A stretch of DNA of 64,000 bases from an uncultured Gellertiella sp. (GCF_963457605.1 NZ_OY735139.1:496001-560000); one strand, 5' to 3'; counted from the first letter of the stretch, positions 52,921 to 62,523 are shown. Numbers and translations: made by a program. Notes: generated by a model from the letters alone, not told the origin.

Positions 52921-53304
52921 TCAGCGCTTGCCATCAGGTGAGGTGGCGATGGAGGACTGGGTGACGGAGACGGGATCACTGGCGGGAAAGCTGTCTTCCA
53001 GCCCCTGATCCAGCTGCTCTTCCATCGTGCCGGTATCGCCTGCCGAACGGGCGCTGCGCTGGGCGGTGAGCGAATCCGACGGCGTACCGCCGGAGGAGTC
53101 ATAATCGGCGAGATCGATGGTCTGCCGGGCGAGAACGGCCATCATGTCTTGTGCCTTCGTGACAGCCGTCATCCGGTTGATCGACTGGGTCTCGTCATTC
53201 TTGACCAGAACTGACACCACATCTCCGCCCTGCCCGACGAATTCGACGGTATAGCCGAGCTTTCCACCCTGTTCGGCCAGAACCTGCATTCCGATAATCT
53301 GCAT
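52921..53304 (-). CDS. Small conserved rhizobial protein with DSFPASDP motif
   Basis: 127 residues; start at 53304 (MQIIGMQVLAEQGG). The N-terminal half is a beta-rich segment (LGYTVEFVGQGGDVVSVLV); the C-terminus carries the LDQGLEDSFPASDPVSVTQ motif common in short rhizobial proteins. Function unknown. Confidence 0.7.
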   Translation of the reverse strand: MQIIGMQVLAEQGGKLGYTVEFVGQGGDVVSVLVKNDETQSINRMTAVTKAQDMMAVLARQTIDLADYDSSGGTPSDSLTAQRSARSAGDTGTMEEQLDQGLEDSFPASDPVSVTQSSIATSPDGKR

Positions 53305-53561
53305 GGGATATCTCCTTGATCTGTTTGGCCGGACCGGTTTTCCGCCTGAGACGGGATTCCGGCTGAAAACGCGCTGCACTGCGCCTTTGTTCCTCGGGCG
53401 CGTGAACGCGCGATCCGAAAACGCAACGACCGCAAGCCATTCGGGCGCTGCGGTCGCAAGGTCGAAAATCCTCGCCGGACCGGTAGGTCCGACTGCGGTT
53501 TCTGCTGGCCGCATGCCAAAATCGATCCGGTCGAATGGGTTCCGATCTGTGAACCCTGGTG

Positions 53562-54044
53562 TTACATCGTCACCCTGGCATTGTCGCCCATGTCGGGCCG
53601 ACTGTCGGTAACGGCGGCGGCAATCATCTTGATGCAGCTGACGATGGTGCCGGGGCTGTCCCAGTATTCGGCGAATTTCGGGGTGACCTTCAGCACGCGG
53701 ATTTCGGGGTCGTCGGGATTGTCCCACCAGGCCCTGGCCGGAGTGGACCAGAGTTCCCGGATCAGCTCGCGGTCGTTGGAGACAAGGGCGTCACCGCTGA
53801 GTGACACATATTTCTGCCCGCCGGTATGGGCAAAGGCGAGACAGACATTGGTCCGCGCGTCGATTTCGGCACTCTTGGCGCTTTCGGCATCGGTCAGAAA
53901 GTAGATGGCATTTTCGATCGGCTCGACATGCGCCGACATCGGTCGGGCACGAATATCCGCGCCGACGCGGGTGGTGAACATGCAGAAGCCGATGTCCTTC
54001 ATCAGTTTCCAGGTGCGGTCGATATCATGGGTGGTATCAGCCAT
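53562..54044 (-). CDS. Pyridoxamine-5-phosphate-oxidase-like general stress protein
   Basis: 160 residues of the PNPOx-like split-barrel flavin-binding family (WKLMKDIGFCMFTTRVGADI; RPMSAHV; ENAIYFLTDAESAKSAEI; YVSLSGDALVSNDRE). In this general-stress subfamily the usual substrate is unknown. Confidence 0.88.
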   Translation of the reverse strand: MADTTHDIDRTWKLMKDIGFCMFTTRVGADIRARPMSAHVEPIENAIYFLTDAESAKSAEIDARTNVCLAFAHTGGQKYVSLSGDALVSNDRELIRELWSTPARAWWDNPDDPEIRVLKVTPKFAEYWDSPGTIVSCIKMIAAAVTDSRPDMGDNARVTM

Positions 54045-54118
54045 GGTTGCCTGTCCTTTCCGGGAGTTGATGGCAATTGCCCGGCTGTTGCCGGGGAAGC
54101 GGTGAAAAAGGCGGGAGG

Positions 54119-54667
54119 CTATTTTTGCAGCCTTTTCACCGCTTCGAGGTGTGTCTTCAGCGCAGGCAGGGTTTTGGTGGCGAAAGCCCCGAGTGCCACG
54201 TCATCGGGCTTCGCGGCATAGGTGGTGAAAAGCGCAATCGCCTCCTCATGCGCCGTGGTCTGCACCTCGATATATCGGGCGTCGAAACCGGCCCTTTTCG
54301 TCGCCTTCAGCTCGTTCAGAACAGCCTCATGGTGCGGGGAGAGTTTCGGCCTTGTCATGTCGCCCTGCGCCTTGAGGATCACCGAAAACGCCTTGCCGGC
54401 GCTGGTGTGATCCTTGATGATCATCCGCGCCGCGTCCTTGACCCTGTCCGATGTCGACTTTTCCAGAGCCAGCGTGCTGGTCTCGATTTCAAACAGATTG
54501 GCACTGGAGACGGCCTTGACGAAGGATGCCCTGTCGATGTCGGTCATCCCGTCGGCGCTGCTTGCAGCCGGCGCGTTCGATGGGGTGGAGGTGGCAAGGG
54601 CAAGGCCCGATCCGGCCATCAGGCCGAGGGACAGCGCGGCAATGCCCGCAATATTTTTGATCGTCAT
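54119..54667 (-). CDS. Secreted DUF4142 protein
   Basis: 182 residues: signal peptide (IAGIAALSLGLMAGSGLALA), then a four-helix ferritin-like DUF4142 domain (FVKAVSSANLFEIETSTLAL, AARMIIKDHTSAGKAF). AAGGAAACGGAAC precedes the ATG at 54667. Family is periplasmic with no defined activity. Confidence 0.85.
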   Translation of the reverse strand: MTIKNIAGIAALSLGLMAGSGLALATSTPSNAPAASSADGMTDIDRASFVKAVSSANLFEIETSTLALEKSTSDRVKDAARMIIKDHTSAGKAFSVILKAQGDMTRPKLSPHHEAVLNELKATKRAGFDARYIEVQTTAHEEAIALFTTYAAKPDDVALGAFATKTLPALKTHLEAVKRLQK

Positions 54668-54788
54668 GTTCCGTTTCCTTCGGTGTTGTGTGGCGCAGAT
54701 GCAGCCTTCAGACACGTGCATTCCAGAACCTGCGAAATCCGCATTGGTTCCCTTGCCCTCTGCCGCCCGACGACAATGCCGCAAACGG

Positions 54789-54822
54789 AAAAAGCCCGGG
54801 CTCGGCGGAGCCGGGGCTTTTT
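54789..54822 (-). terminator. Terminator of the DUF2147 gene
   Basis: GC-rich hairpin with arms AGCCC(C)GGGCTC/GAGCC(C)GGGCT and five Ts on the minus strand. Confidence 0.85.
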
Positions 54823-54867
54823 GACGGCATGACGTTGACTGCCGGGACGTTGCTGCCCCCGGCGTTT

Positions 54868-55254
54868 CTATCTGATCTTCGACCAGGCAACGCTCTTGCA
54901 CAGCAGCCCGCCCAGCACACAGCCGCGGGTGGTCATCGCACGGCCCTCGACCTTCAGCGTCAGGTGATAGTTGAGCTTGCGCTGCGGATCGAAGGCGGAG
55001 CCCTGGTAGTCGCCCGCCGCCACCGGCTTCAGGGTCATGACGAGAATGTCACCCTTCTTCTCGCTGGTGTTTCCCGGCTTGATCCAGGTGTTGGTGGCGC
55101 AGATATTGCTGCCGCAGCGGGCAATATCAACCTTGCTGGCCCCATCCTGGCGCGCCCATTGGCCGACAGGATCATCCGCATGCGCGACAGCGGGCGCAAG
55201 CGCCAGCGGCAACAGAAGCACGCTGCCGAAAAGAGAACTGCGACGCCTGTTCAT
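54868..55254 (-). CDS. Secreted DUF2147 protein
   Basis: 128 residues; signal peptide (SLFGSVLLLPLALAPAVAHA), mature part DDPVGQWARQDGASKVDIARC... with the DUF2147 pattern and several cysteines. GAGGAGACCGGC precedes the ATG at 55254. Beta-barrel-like, function unknown. Confidence 0.85.
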   Translation of the reverse strand: MNRRRSSLFGSVLLLPLALAPAVAHADDPVGQWARQDGASKVDIARCGSNICATNTWIKPGNTSEKKGDILVMTLKPVAAGDYQGSAFDPQRKLNYHLTLKVEGRAMTTRGCVLGGLLCKSVAWSKIR

Positions 55255-55467
55255 GCCGGTCTCCTCAAGCTGATTGCCGGGGAAGCGGCGGGAAATGCCC
55301 TGCATCCCGCACCTCCTCCCGATCTCAGGGGATTACGCGCGACACCACCGGAAAGTTTCATGCAACCGGCACTTTTTTGGGCGAATCGGCGCTTTTACGC
55401 AAACGAGGTGAAACTCGAACGCCCCTTCATGCGTCTTCCAGACGGACGCAATGAAGGGGAATGCGCA

Positions 55468-56292
55468 ATGAACACCACTGTCGTGCTGTCGCTTGGCCTG
55501 CTGTTGTCGATGCTGATGGCTGTCGCCTGGGCGGTCCAGCGCCTGACTGGCGCAAGCGGCTGGGTGGACACCATCTGGTCTTTCGCCGTGGGTGCGGGTG
55601 GCATCGCCGCTGCGATACTTGCCGATGGCACGCTGGAACGGCGCTGGACCGCAGGCCTGCTGATCGGCCTCTGGGCCTTGAGGCTCGGGAGCCATATCGG
55701 GTTTCGGACCCATGGTGGCGGAGAAGATCCGCGCTATGAAAAGCTGATCCGCGACTGGGGCCTGTCCGCCGCCTGGCGGCTGTTCCTGTTCCTGCAGGTG
55801 CAGGCCCTTGCCGCCTTCGTGCTGGTGCTCGCCGTTTATCCCGCCGCTTCTGCGCGCGGCCTGTTTCCAGGTCTGCTCGATGTTGCGGGCGTAGCGCTCG
55901 CCATCTTGGCGCTTGCCGGTGAAGCCCTGTCCGACCACCAGCTGTCGGCCTTCCGCAGGACGGCCGATGCCAGGACCACCGTGATGGAAAAGGGCCTCTG
56001 GGCCTGGTCCCGCCATCCCAACTATTTTTTCGAATGGCTGTTCTGGTGCGCGTGGTTCCTGCTGGCCCAGACGGAGAGCAACTGGCTCGGGGTGCTGGCC
56101 CTGCTGGCGCCAATCCAGATGTACTGGCTGCTGGTCCATGTTTCCGGCATTCCGCCACTGGAAGAGCACATGCTGAAGAGCCGGGGCGATCAGTTCCGCG
56201 CCCTGCAACGCCGGGTCAATGCCTTTTTTCCCGGTCCCCGCCGAACAGGCGATGGCGCCACGACCACAACCGAAGCGGAGACTGCACGATGA
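55468..56292 (+). CDS. DUF1295 (steroid 5-alpha-reductase-like) membrane protein
   Basis: 274 residues, six or more membrane helices, C-terminal SRHPNYFFEWLFWCAWF and LEEHMLKSRGDQFRALQRRV matching the DUF1295/isoprenylcysteine-methyltransferase-like fold. It overlaps the following CFA-synthase-like gene by ATGA. In many proteobacteria such genes accompany CFA-like methyltransferases, probably acting on lipids. Confidence 0.88.
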   Translation: MNTTVVLSLGLLLSMLMAVAWAVQRLTGASGWVDTIWSFAVGAGGIAAAILADGTLERRWTAGLLIGLWALRLGSHIGFRTHGGGEDPRYEKLIRDWGLSAAWRLFLFLQVQALAAFVLVLAVYPAASARGLFPGLLDVAGVALAILALAGEALSDHQLSAFRRTADARTTVMEKGLWAWSRHPNYFFEWLFWCAWFLLAQTESNWLGVLALLAPIQMYWLLVHVSGIPPLEEHMLKSRGDQFRALQRRVNAFFPGPRRTGDGATTTTEAETAR

Positions 56293-57332
56293 ACATGATC
56301 GCCCTTGCCATAAATGCCGCCGAGCGTGCGCCGCTCCCCGACCGCCTGACGCTGGCTGCCATCGGTTTCCTCTGCGGACGCATGGACCGGATGCTCTCGG
56401 GAACGCCTGACAGCGTCGAGGACGATTTCGCCCGCACGATGCGGGACTATCCGGTTGCCACCCATACCGGCGAAGCCAATGAGCAGCATTACGAACTGCC
56501 CGCCGAATTCTTCGCCCTGGTTCTCGGTGCCCGGCGGAAATATTCGAGCTGTCTCTACCCCTCCGCCGCGACCACCCTCAACGAGGCGGAGGAGCTGGCG
56601 CTTGCCGAGACCGCATCGCATGCCGATATCCGCAACGGCCAGTCCATTCTGGAACTCGGCTGCGGCTGGGGATCGCTTTCGCTCTATCTCGCCCGGAATT
56701 TTCCCGATGCCCGCATCACCTCGGTGTCGAATTCGGCCTCGCAGCGCGCCTATATCGAAGCGGCGGCGGAAAGGCTGGGCCTCGACAATCTCAGGGTGAT
56801 CACCGCCGACATGAATGATTTTGCAACGCCGGAGACCCATGACCGCATCGTGTCGGTGGAAATGTTCGAGCACATGTCGAACTGGGACGTGCTGCTTCAA
56901 CGCACCCGTACCTGGCTGAAGCCGGACGGGCTGATGTTCCTGCATGTCTTCACCCACCGGAACCGGTCCTACCGCTTTGACCGCGACGATCCCGCCGACT
57001 GGATCGCCCACCATTTCTTCACCGGCGGCATCATGCCCGCCTTTGACCTGCCGCACCGTTTTGCCGGTCTCTTCACCGTCGAACGGGAATGGCGCTGGAG
57101 TGGCCGCCACTACCAGAGGACCGCGCTGGACTGGCTGAAGAACTTCGATGCCCACGGCGAGCGCATCCAGCGCATTCTGGCCGATGTCTATGGCAGGGAT
57201 GTCAGCCTGTGGCGCAGGCGCTGGCGGATGTTCTTCCTTGCCACAGCGGGCCTGTTTGGTCACGCCAATGGCGAGATATGGGGGGTTGGCCACTATCTGC
57301 TCAGCCCCGTTGCAGAAAAGAGCGGCGGATGA
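56289..57332 (+). CDS. Cyclopropane-fatty-acid-synthase-like SAM methyltransferase
   Basis: 347 residues: CFA synthase family with the segment ANEQHYELPAEFFALVLGARRKYSSCLYPS, the SAM-binding ILELGCGWGSLSLYLARNFP, SVEMFEHMSNWD and the C-terminal HYQRTALDWLKNFDAHGE. Acts on unsaturated lipid acyl chains or related lipids; whether it cyclopropanates or methylates is not certain. Middle gene of a three-gene operon, overlapping both neighbours by ATGA. Confidence 0.9.
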   Translation: MNMIALAINAAERAPLPDRLTLAAIGFLCGRMDRMLSGTPDSVEDDFARTMRDYPVATHTGEANEQHYELPAEFFALVLGARRKYSSCLYPSAATTLNEAEELALAETASHADIRNGQSILELGCGWGSLSLYLARNFPDARITSVSNSASQRAYIEAAAERLGLDNLRVITADMNDFATPETHDRIVSVEMFEHMSNWDVLLQRTRTWLKPDGLMFLHVFTHRNRSYRFDRDDPADWIAHHFFTGGIMPAFDLPHRFAGLFTVEREWRWSGRHYQRTALDWLKNFDAHGERIQRILADVYGRDVSLWRRRWRMFFLATAGLFGHANGEIWGVGHYLLSPVAEKSGG

Positions 57333-57865
57333 TGGCCGACAGCGTCGCAAGGGTGCCGCCCGACCCGCTGACGGCATCCACCGTCACAATCGCCTGGGTG
57401 ATTGCCGCCAACAAGCCATTCTACCCGCTCTATGTCTGGTGGCTGCTCGGCAGTGGCGGGGTTTTCGCGGCGCTCGGCACGGTGATTGCCGCGCCGTTCT
57501 TTGCCGCAATCCCGTGGCTTGCACGGCGCTCGCCCTTTGCCGCACGGCTGGCGCTGCCTGTCACCGGCATGGTGGATACCATCTTTGCCGGAAAACTGTT
57601 CGGACAGGCATCGGGCACCGAACTGTTTCTCGCCCCCTACCTGTTGCTGATCGCGCTGTCCTTCACCGTAACAGAGCGCTGGTGGCAGCGCGGGCTTGCC
57701 GCCGTCTGCTTCCTCGCCTTCGCCGCCTTCCACGACAGGATCGGCCCGCCCCTGCATCTCTTCTCCCCGGCGGATCTTGCCACCCTGCTGACGCTCAATG
57801 CCTTCTCGGTCGCCAGCCTGATGACCTTCATAGCGGTTCGATACGCGGGTGTTCCGCGCGGCTGA
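57329..57865 (+). CDS. Membrane protein at the end of the CFA operon
   Basis: 178 residues with four or five hydrophobic segments (LGSGGVFAALGTVIAAPFFA, FLAPYLLLIALSFTV and others). The ATG overlaps the CFA gene stop (ATGA), so it is translationally coupled. Recurs after DUF1295-CFA pairs; no activity assigned. Confidence 0.75.
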   Translation: MMADSVARVPPDPLTASTVTIAWVIAANKPFYPLYVWWLLGSGGVFAALGTVIAAPFFAAIPWLARRSPFAARLALPVTGMVDTIFAGKLFGQASGTELFLAPYLLLIALSFTVTERWWQRGLAAVCFLAFAAFHDRIGPPLHLFSPADLATLLTLNAFSVASLMTFIAVRYAGVPRG

Positions 57866-57898
57866 CGGGGCCCCGTCAGCCGTCCTTTTTTCGCCTTG

Positions 57899-58118
57899 GA
57901 GTCTGTCAGGTTCATATTGAACCAGACAGACTCTAATACTCTTAGTGTTCGTTTGTCTTTTCGCTCAAACGAGTTTGAGCGGGAAAACCGGATTCCACTT
58001 TTCCCTGACAAACGCTAGAGTCTGTCAGGTTCTAATTGAACCAGACAGACTCTAGTTCCCTTTGTTTTCGTTTGTCTTTTCGGGAAAACCGGATTCCACT
58101 TTTCCCTGACAAACTCTA
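57899..58118. repeat. Cluster of MITE-like palindromes and 66-bp units (copies 3 and 4)
   Basis: Copy 3: 57899-57933; copy 4: 58016-58054, both GAGTCTGTCAGGTTC...GAACCAGACAGACTC. Between them is a diverged long unit with the palindrome GCTCAAACGAGTTTGAGC, and 58053-58118 is a 66-bp unit, the inverted copy of 29129-29194. They share TA ends with each other, so this is a nested array between the CFA operon and the dehydratase gene. Confidence 0.8.
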
Positions 58119-59858
58119 GTGCGAATCCTTGCCGACGGGCGCGCCCCGGCAGCCCTTGAGGAAATCGAGATCGGCGCCAGTATCTGCCCCCATCACATGG
58201 CTGTGGTGAAGCAGCGCATAGCCGGAGGCGGGCGGGGCTTCGCGCGGCGACCACCGGGCAAGCCGTGCCGAAAGTTCCTCGTCGGATATTTCCAGCACCA
58301 GCGAGCGGTTCGGCACGTCGAGGCTGATCATGTCGCCATCCTGGACCACGGCCAGCGGCCCGCCTGCGGCGGCCTCCGGGCTGGTATGCAGCACCACCGT
58401 GCCATAGGCGGTGCCGGACATCCGGGCATCCGAAATCCGTACCATGTCGGTGATCCCCTTGCGCAGCACCTTTGGCGGCAGACCCATGTTGCCGACCTCG
58501 GCCATCCCCGGATAGCCCTTCGGCCCGCAATTCTTCATCACCATGATGCAGGTCTCGTCGATATCCAGCGCCTCGTCGTTGATCTTCGCCTTGTAGTCGT
58601 CGATATCCTCGAACACCACTGCCCGGCCCCGGTGCACCATCAGCGACGGGGTCGCCGCCGAGGGCTTCAGCACCGCCCCGTTCGGGGCGAGATTGCCGCG
58701 CAGCACCGCCACCCCGCCGGATTTCGCCAGCGCCTTTTCGGCAGGCAGGATCACGTCTTCGTTGTGGTTGGTGACATCCTTCACCTGCTCCCAGGCCGTT
58801 TCGCCGGAAACGGTCAGCGCATCGCGGTTGAGCAGGCCCGCCTCGCCCAGCCGCTTGATCACCACCGGCAGGCCGCCGGCATAGAAGAATTCCTCCATCA
58901 GGTATTTGCCTGAGGGCATCAGGTTGACGATGGTCGGCACATCCCGGCCACAGCGGTCCCAGTCATCGAGTGTCAGGTCGATGCCGACCCGCCCGGCAAT
59001 TGCCAGAAGGTGGATCACCGCATTGGTCGATCCGCCGATGGCGGCATTGGTGCGGATGGCGTTTTCAAAAGCCTGCCTGGTCATCACGTCGGATGGCTTC
59101 AGGTCGTCCTTCACCATCTGCACGATGCGCCGGCCGGTCAGCTGCGCCATCACCCGGCGACGGCTGTCGACGGCGGGAATGGCAGCATTGCCCGACAGCG
59201 CCATGCCGAGCGCTTCGGCCATCGAGGCCATGGTCGAGGCGGTGCCCATGGTGTTGCAGGAGCCCGGGCTGCGGCTCATCGAGGCCTCGGCATCGGCAAA
59301 TTCCTCCGGCGTCATCTGCCCGGCCTTCACCGCTTCGGAAAACCGCCAGAGATGGGTGCCGGAGCCGACCCGCTCGTTCCTGTAATAGCCGTTCAGCATC
59401 GGCCCGCCCGTCACCACGATCGACGGCAGGTCCGTCGAGGCCGCAGCCATCAGCAGCGACGGCGTGGTCTTGTCGCAGCCGACCATCAGCACGCAGCCAT
59501 CCATCGGCTGGCCGCGCATCGCCTCCTCCACCGCCATCGCCGCCAGATTGCGGAACATCATCGCCGTCGGGCGGAAGGCGGATTCGGAGGCCGAAAACAC
59601 CGGCACCTCCACCGGAAAGCCGCCCGCCTCATAGATCCCGTGCTTCACCCGCTCGGCCAGATCGCGCAGATGCGCATTGCAGGGCGTCAGCTCCGACCAG
59701 GTATTGAGAATGCCGATCACCGGCCGCCCGTCGAACAGATCATGCGGAAACCCCTGATTCTTCATCCAGCCACGATGATAGATCGCATCACGCGACGAAC
59801 CACCGAACCATTCCTGCGAACGCAGTTTTCGCGGCCAGGGCGCGGGCTTGAAACTCAT
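58116..59858 (-). CDS. IlvD/Edd-family sugar-acid dehydratase, L-arabinonate dehydratase type
   Basis: 580 residues; [2Fe-2S]-dependent dehydratase. Candidate cluster and active-site cysteines are Cys60 (ELTPC), Cys128 (MVGCDK) and Cys201 (SPGSCNTMG). The Rhizobium L-arabinonate dehydratase, a structurally characterised enzyme, has the same arrangement. Other markers are GGSTNAVIHLLAIA and DARMSGTAYGTVVLH. Substrate could be L-arabinonate or a related sugar acid. Divergent LysR regulator at 60049; the stop abuts a repeat array. Confidence 0.9.
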   Translation of the reverse strand: MSFKPAPWPRKLRSQEWFGGSSRDAIYHRGWMKNQGFPHDLFDGRPVIGILNTWSELTPCNAHLRDLAERVKHGIYEAGGFPVEVPVFSASESAFRPTAMMFRNLAAMAVEEAMRGQPMDGCVLMVGCDKTTPSLLMAAASTDLPSIVVTGGPMLNGYYRNERVGSGTHLWRFSEAVKAGQMTPEEFADAEASMSRSPGSCNTMGTASTMASMAEALGMALSGNAAIPAVDSRRRVMAQLTGRRIVQMVKDDLKPSDVMTRQAFENAIRTNAAIGGSTNAVIHLLAIAGRVGIDLTLDDWDRCGRDVPTIVNLMPSGKYLMEEFFYAGGLPVVIKRLGEAGLLNRDALTVSGETAWEQVKDVTNHNEDVILPAEKALAKSGGVAVLRGNLAPNGAVLKPSAATPSLMVHRGRAVVFEDIDDYKAKINDEALDIDETCIMVMKNCGPKGYPGMAEVGNMGLPPKVLRKGITDMVRISDARMSGTAYGTVVLHTSPEAAAGGPLAVVQDGDMISLDVPNRSLVLEISDEELSARLARWSPREAPPASGYALLHHSHVMGADTGADLDFLKGCRGAPVGKDSH

Positions 59859-60048
59859 CAGGGATCTCCTTGTATTTGAATGGGGGATGGAGCGCTCGGG
59901 TGGAGATGGCTTGAAGCATGTCGGGAATTATGGCGTCACCAATCGTCCCCCTGACCAATCAACCCGAAACGCATTGCCGTCAAACGATTGCAATCTCCCG
60001 TCATGTCCGTCAAATACTATTTGACGAAACAGATATGGCCAAAATGGT
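59859..60048. promoter_or_regulatory. Dehydratase/LysR intergenic region with a LysR-type palindrome
   Basis: It contains a perfect inverted repeat with 8-bp arms CGTCAAAT/ATTTGACG around ACT at 60008-60026, plus an extra half-site CGTCAAA at 59978-59984. Both lie between the divergent genes, as expected for LysR-type binding and inducer-dependent activation. Confidence 0.75.
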
Positions 60049-61029
60049 ATGTCAGGACTTGATCCCGCCGAAACCCTGCTGCAGCGCGGGCTGAAACTGT
60101 CGCATCTCAGGCTGCTCGACAGCCTGGCCGGGAGCGGCCAGATCAGCGATGCCGCCCGCAGGCTCGGGATTGCCCAGCCGGCCGCCTCCCGGTTGCTTGC
60201 CGAAATCGAGCGGATTGTCGGACGGCCCGTGCATCAGCGTACCGGGCGGGGCGTGGTGCTGACCGCCATCGGCGAGGCGCTCGCCCGGCGTGCCCGGCGG
60301 GTGCAGATGGAACTTGCCGATGCCGCTCGCGACATGCAGGAAATCGACATGGGACTGGTCGGCCATGTCAGGATCGGTGCCGTCACCGGCCCGGCGCTGG
60401 ACCGCGTGCTGCCGGCGCTGAAGGCCGCCCATATCGACCAGCCGAAGGTCACCTGGGAGGTGATCGTCGCCCCCTCGGACATCCTGTGCCAGCATGTTCT
60501 CTCCGGCAGGGTCGATTTCGCCATCGGCCGCCTGCCCTCCGGCCCCGAACGCCAGGCGCTGAAAGCCCGGACGATTGCCGCCGAGCCCGTCTCGCTGATG
60601 GTCGGCAGGCACCACCCTTTGGCGCAAGCCGCAGGCGTCGATCCCGCCGCGCTGATGGATTTCGACTGGGTGATGCCCGGCCCGGACTCGCTGCTGGCGC
60701 GCACCGTGCTCACCCGGCTGGCAACGCTCGGCCTGCCCGAACCCCGGCAGCGGTTTTCCACCGCCTCCTTCCTGCTGACCCTGGCGCTGCTGCAACAGAC
60801 CGACGCCATCGCCCCGCTCGCCGACGCCGTCTGCCAGACCTTCGCCGCCACCCCCGACGCCCCCTACCGCATCCTGCCCGTACCCCTCGCCATCGAAGTC
60901 CCGCCTTTCGCGTTTCTCACAAGAACGGACACGATGTTGACGCCCGCGGCGCAGAGGATGGCGGAGAGGCTTGTGGGGACGGGTGAAATCACCGGAGCGG
61001 AATGCATTGCGATGCAGGGCAGTGCATAA
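60049..61029 (+). CDS. LysR-family regulator of sugar-acid metabolism
   Basis: 326 residues; N-terminal HTH (LSHLRLLDSLAGSGQISDAARRLGIAQPAASRLLAEIERIVGR, seen as two segments), substrate-binding domain from about 95. GbpR/GguR-like LysR regulators near sugar-binding or sugar-acid genes are known in Agrobacterium and relatives; the closest match here is by neighbourhood. Probably controls the dehydratase and itself through the palindrome at 60008-60026. Confidence 0.88.
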   Translation: MSGLDPAETLLQRGLKLSHLRLLDSLAGSGQISDAARRLGIAQPAASRLLAEIERIVGRPVHQRTGRGVVLTAIGEALARRARRVQMELADAARDMQEIDMGLVGHVRIGAVTGPALDRVLPALKAAHIDQPKVTWEVIVAPSDILCQHVLSGRVDFAIGRLPSGPERQALKARTIAAEPVSLMVGRHHPLAQAAGVDPAALMDFDWVMPGPDSLLARTVLTRLATLGLPEPRQRFSTASFLLTLALLQQTDAIAPLADAVCQTFAATPDAPYRILPVPLAIEVPPFAFLTRTDTMLTPAAQRMAERLVGTGEITGAECIAMQGSA

Positions 61030-61145
61030 AGTTTGTCAGCGAAAACATGCAAACGAAGTTTTGCGTTTGAAATCCGGTTTTCCTGCTCAAACGAGTTCGA
61101 GCGGAAAATCCGTTTGAACGAATAGACAAGAGAAAACTCTGATAT
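61030..61145. repeat. Diverged rhizobial interspersed repeat after the LysR gene
   Basis: TTTGTCAGCG...GCTCAAACGAGTTCGAGCGG...CTCTGATA shares several blocks (TTTGTC, CCGGTTTTCC, GCTCAAACGAG) with the unit at 57934-58017. Confidence 0.6.
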
Positions 61146-61225
61146 ATTAATTTTGGAAAACTTATTCAATGCCTTCTCATTCAAAAAATACGTCATCAAC
61201 ATTTGCTTCAACGTCATCCTCCCAA

Positions 61226-61717
61226 TTATAAATTGAAATGCATTTCCGCCAATCCTAGATTATTATTCATATTGAAAAAGTAAAATTCAATTTTATTATA
61301 TAATGATATTATGGTCTTTACATCACTTGAGTCGTTGCGAAATCGCTCTGAAAAGGAGATACGCCCATGTTTTAACTTACTCTTTACCTCGTCGCAGTTT
61401 ATACCGGGAACATATCCCGATAAATCGACATCAACGCCTTTGGCAAGCTTGATTTTATCTCGTTTGGCAACGGGTTCTCCGTCCGAGGCTTCCCACAGTT
61501 CGATTCCAATCCTGCTGATCTCAATTCGCCCCCCGTTTGCCAGCAATTCAAACTGGAAGTCACCATAACCGATAAGACCACTGAATGGGTCAGTACCCCC
61601 AAAATCCCACCAATCTGGCGTCCCCAGGTATTTTCCAACTACGTTTAGGCTTTCTCCGGGTCTTATTGGATTTTTTGGGTCTCCATTGATCAATGAATTC
61701 AACGTAAAATTCTTCAT
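61226..61717 (-). CDS. Putative immunity protein for the RHS-tip protein
   Basis: 163 residues, no recognised family, soluble and with low GC (AT-rich codons unlike neighbours). Overlaps the RHS-tip gene end by ATGA (61714-61717) and follows it, the usual layout of toxin-immunity pairs. Sequence segments [18 protein letters not shown] and [17 protein letters not shown] look like a small alpha/beta protein. Immunity role is inference from position only. Confidence 0.5.
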   Translation of the reverse strand: MKNFTLNSLINGDPKNPIRPGESLNVVGKYLGTPDWWDFGGTDPFSGLIGYGDFQFELLANGGRIEISRIGIELWEASDGEPVAKRDKIKLAKGVDVDLSGYVPGINCDEVKSKLKHGRISFSERFRNDSSDVKTIISLYNKIEFYFFNMNNNLGLAEMHFNL

Positions 61718-62499
61718 TTTTTTGCGCTTTTCTTTGTGTCACTTTTTTCGTGATCATGTGATCCACCGCCATCATGACTTGACTTGTCATTTCCCTTATT
61801 TGAAAGCTTGTCTGATACAAGATCAGATAGATCTCTCAATTCTTTTTTTCTGTCCTCGAACCCTCTCTTACCCTGCAACTCATCGAGCGCTCCTTGAATT
61901 TGCCCTTGGAGTTTTTCCAAACCCTTTTTCGAACCTAAAGTAGGGCCCAATGATCCGACAGCCTGATCAAATTCCTTACCCGGCACAGCACCGCCTACGG
62001 GTTCAAATACAAAGTCGCCATCCTTCCCAGGCCTAATACCAACTTCATGTTGTTGCCCCTTGCTATCAACGCCTTTCCAATGTGCACCTTTGCTGCCCCA
62101 GTCCTTGTACGAGCCGGCTCCCGTATAGATGCCGTCACTTCCTGTCATGTCGAGCGATGGGGGCGGGGCTGGATTTTTCAGGTACTGGAACGCAATATAT
62201 CCTGCTGTTATCGCCACAGCGACAATGGCGACTGCGAGTGCGCAGCCGCCACTTCCAGTGCAGACAGCACCACCAAAAACTGCCACGGCAGTATGCCCAT
62301 TTGGATCGCTCTTGTTGACGGGATCGTTTTGCGAATAGGCATATCTGTTTGTACCGACTCCCGGAATATTGGGGTCGATGGTGTCGGGCGAGATGAAACG
62401 CGCGTTTGCTGATGTTCCAAAGGACACAGTGATGAGACTGCACACAAGCAGCAGGCTGAGCAGCCTTACGAGCAACTTTCCGGAAAATATCTTCATCAA
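61714..62499 (-). CDS. Stand-alone secreted RHS-tip protein (candidate polymorphic toxin)
   Basis: 261 residues. N-terminal Sec signal peptide ([20 protein letters not shown], cleavage about 33), then directly the RHS-core end [10 protein letters not shown]...[18 protein letters not shown] (34-68), a short hydrophobic stretch (about 72-108), Pro-rich hinge (NPAPPPSL) and a 150-residue variable region ending in Ser/His/Lys-rich tail ([15 protein letters not shown]). The RHS segment normally closes a giant toxin shell; here it is fused to its own signal peptide. The C-terminal domain is not recognised, so toxin activity is not established. GC is lower than in the flanking genes. Confidence 0.7.
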   Translation of the reverse strand: MMKIFSGKLLVRLLSLLLVCSLITVSFGTSANARFISPDTIDPNIPGVGTNRYAYSQNDPVNKSDPNGHTAVAVFGGAVCTGSGGCALAVAIVAVAITAGYIAFQYLKNPAPPPSLDMTGSDGIYTGAGSYKDWGSKGAHWKGVDSKGQQHEVGIRPGKDGDFVFEPVGGAVPGKEFDQAVGSLGPTLGSKKGLEKLQGQIQGALDELQGKRGFEDRKKELRDLSDLVSDKLSNKGNDKSSHDGGGSHDHEKSDTKKSAKK

Positions 62500-62523
62500 A
62501 AGCCCCTCTCGTAACGTCAGATC

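Noticed and set aside
57148-57936. Second frame over the CFA-operon tail
   Set aside because: Shadow of the overlapping ATGA-coupled genes.
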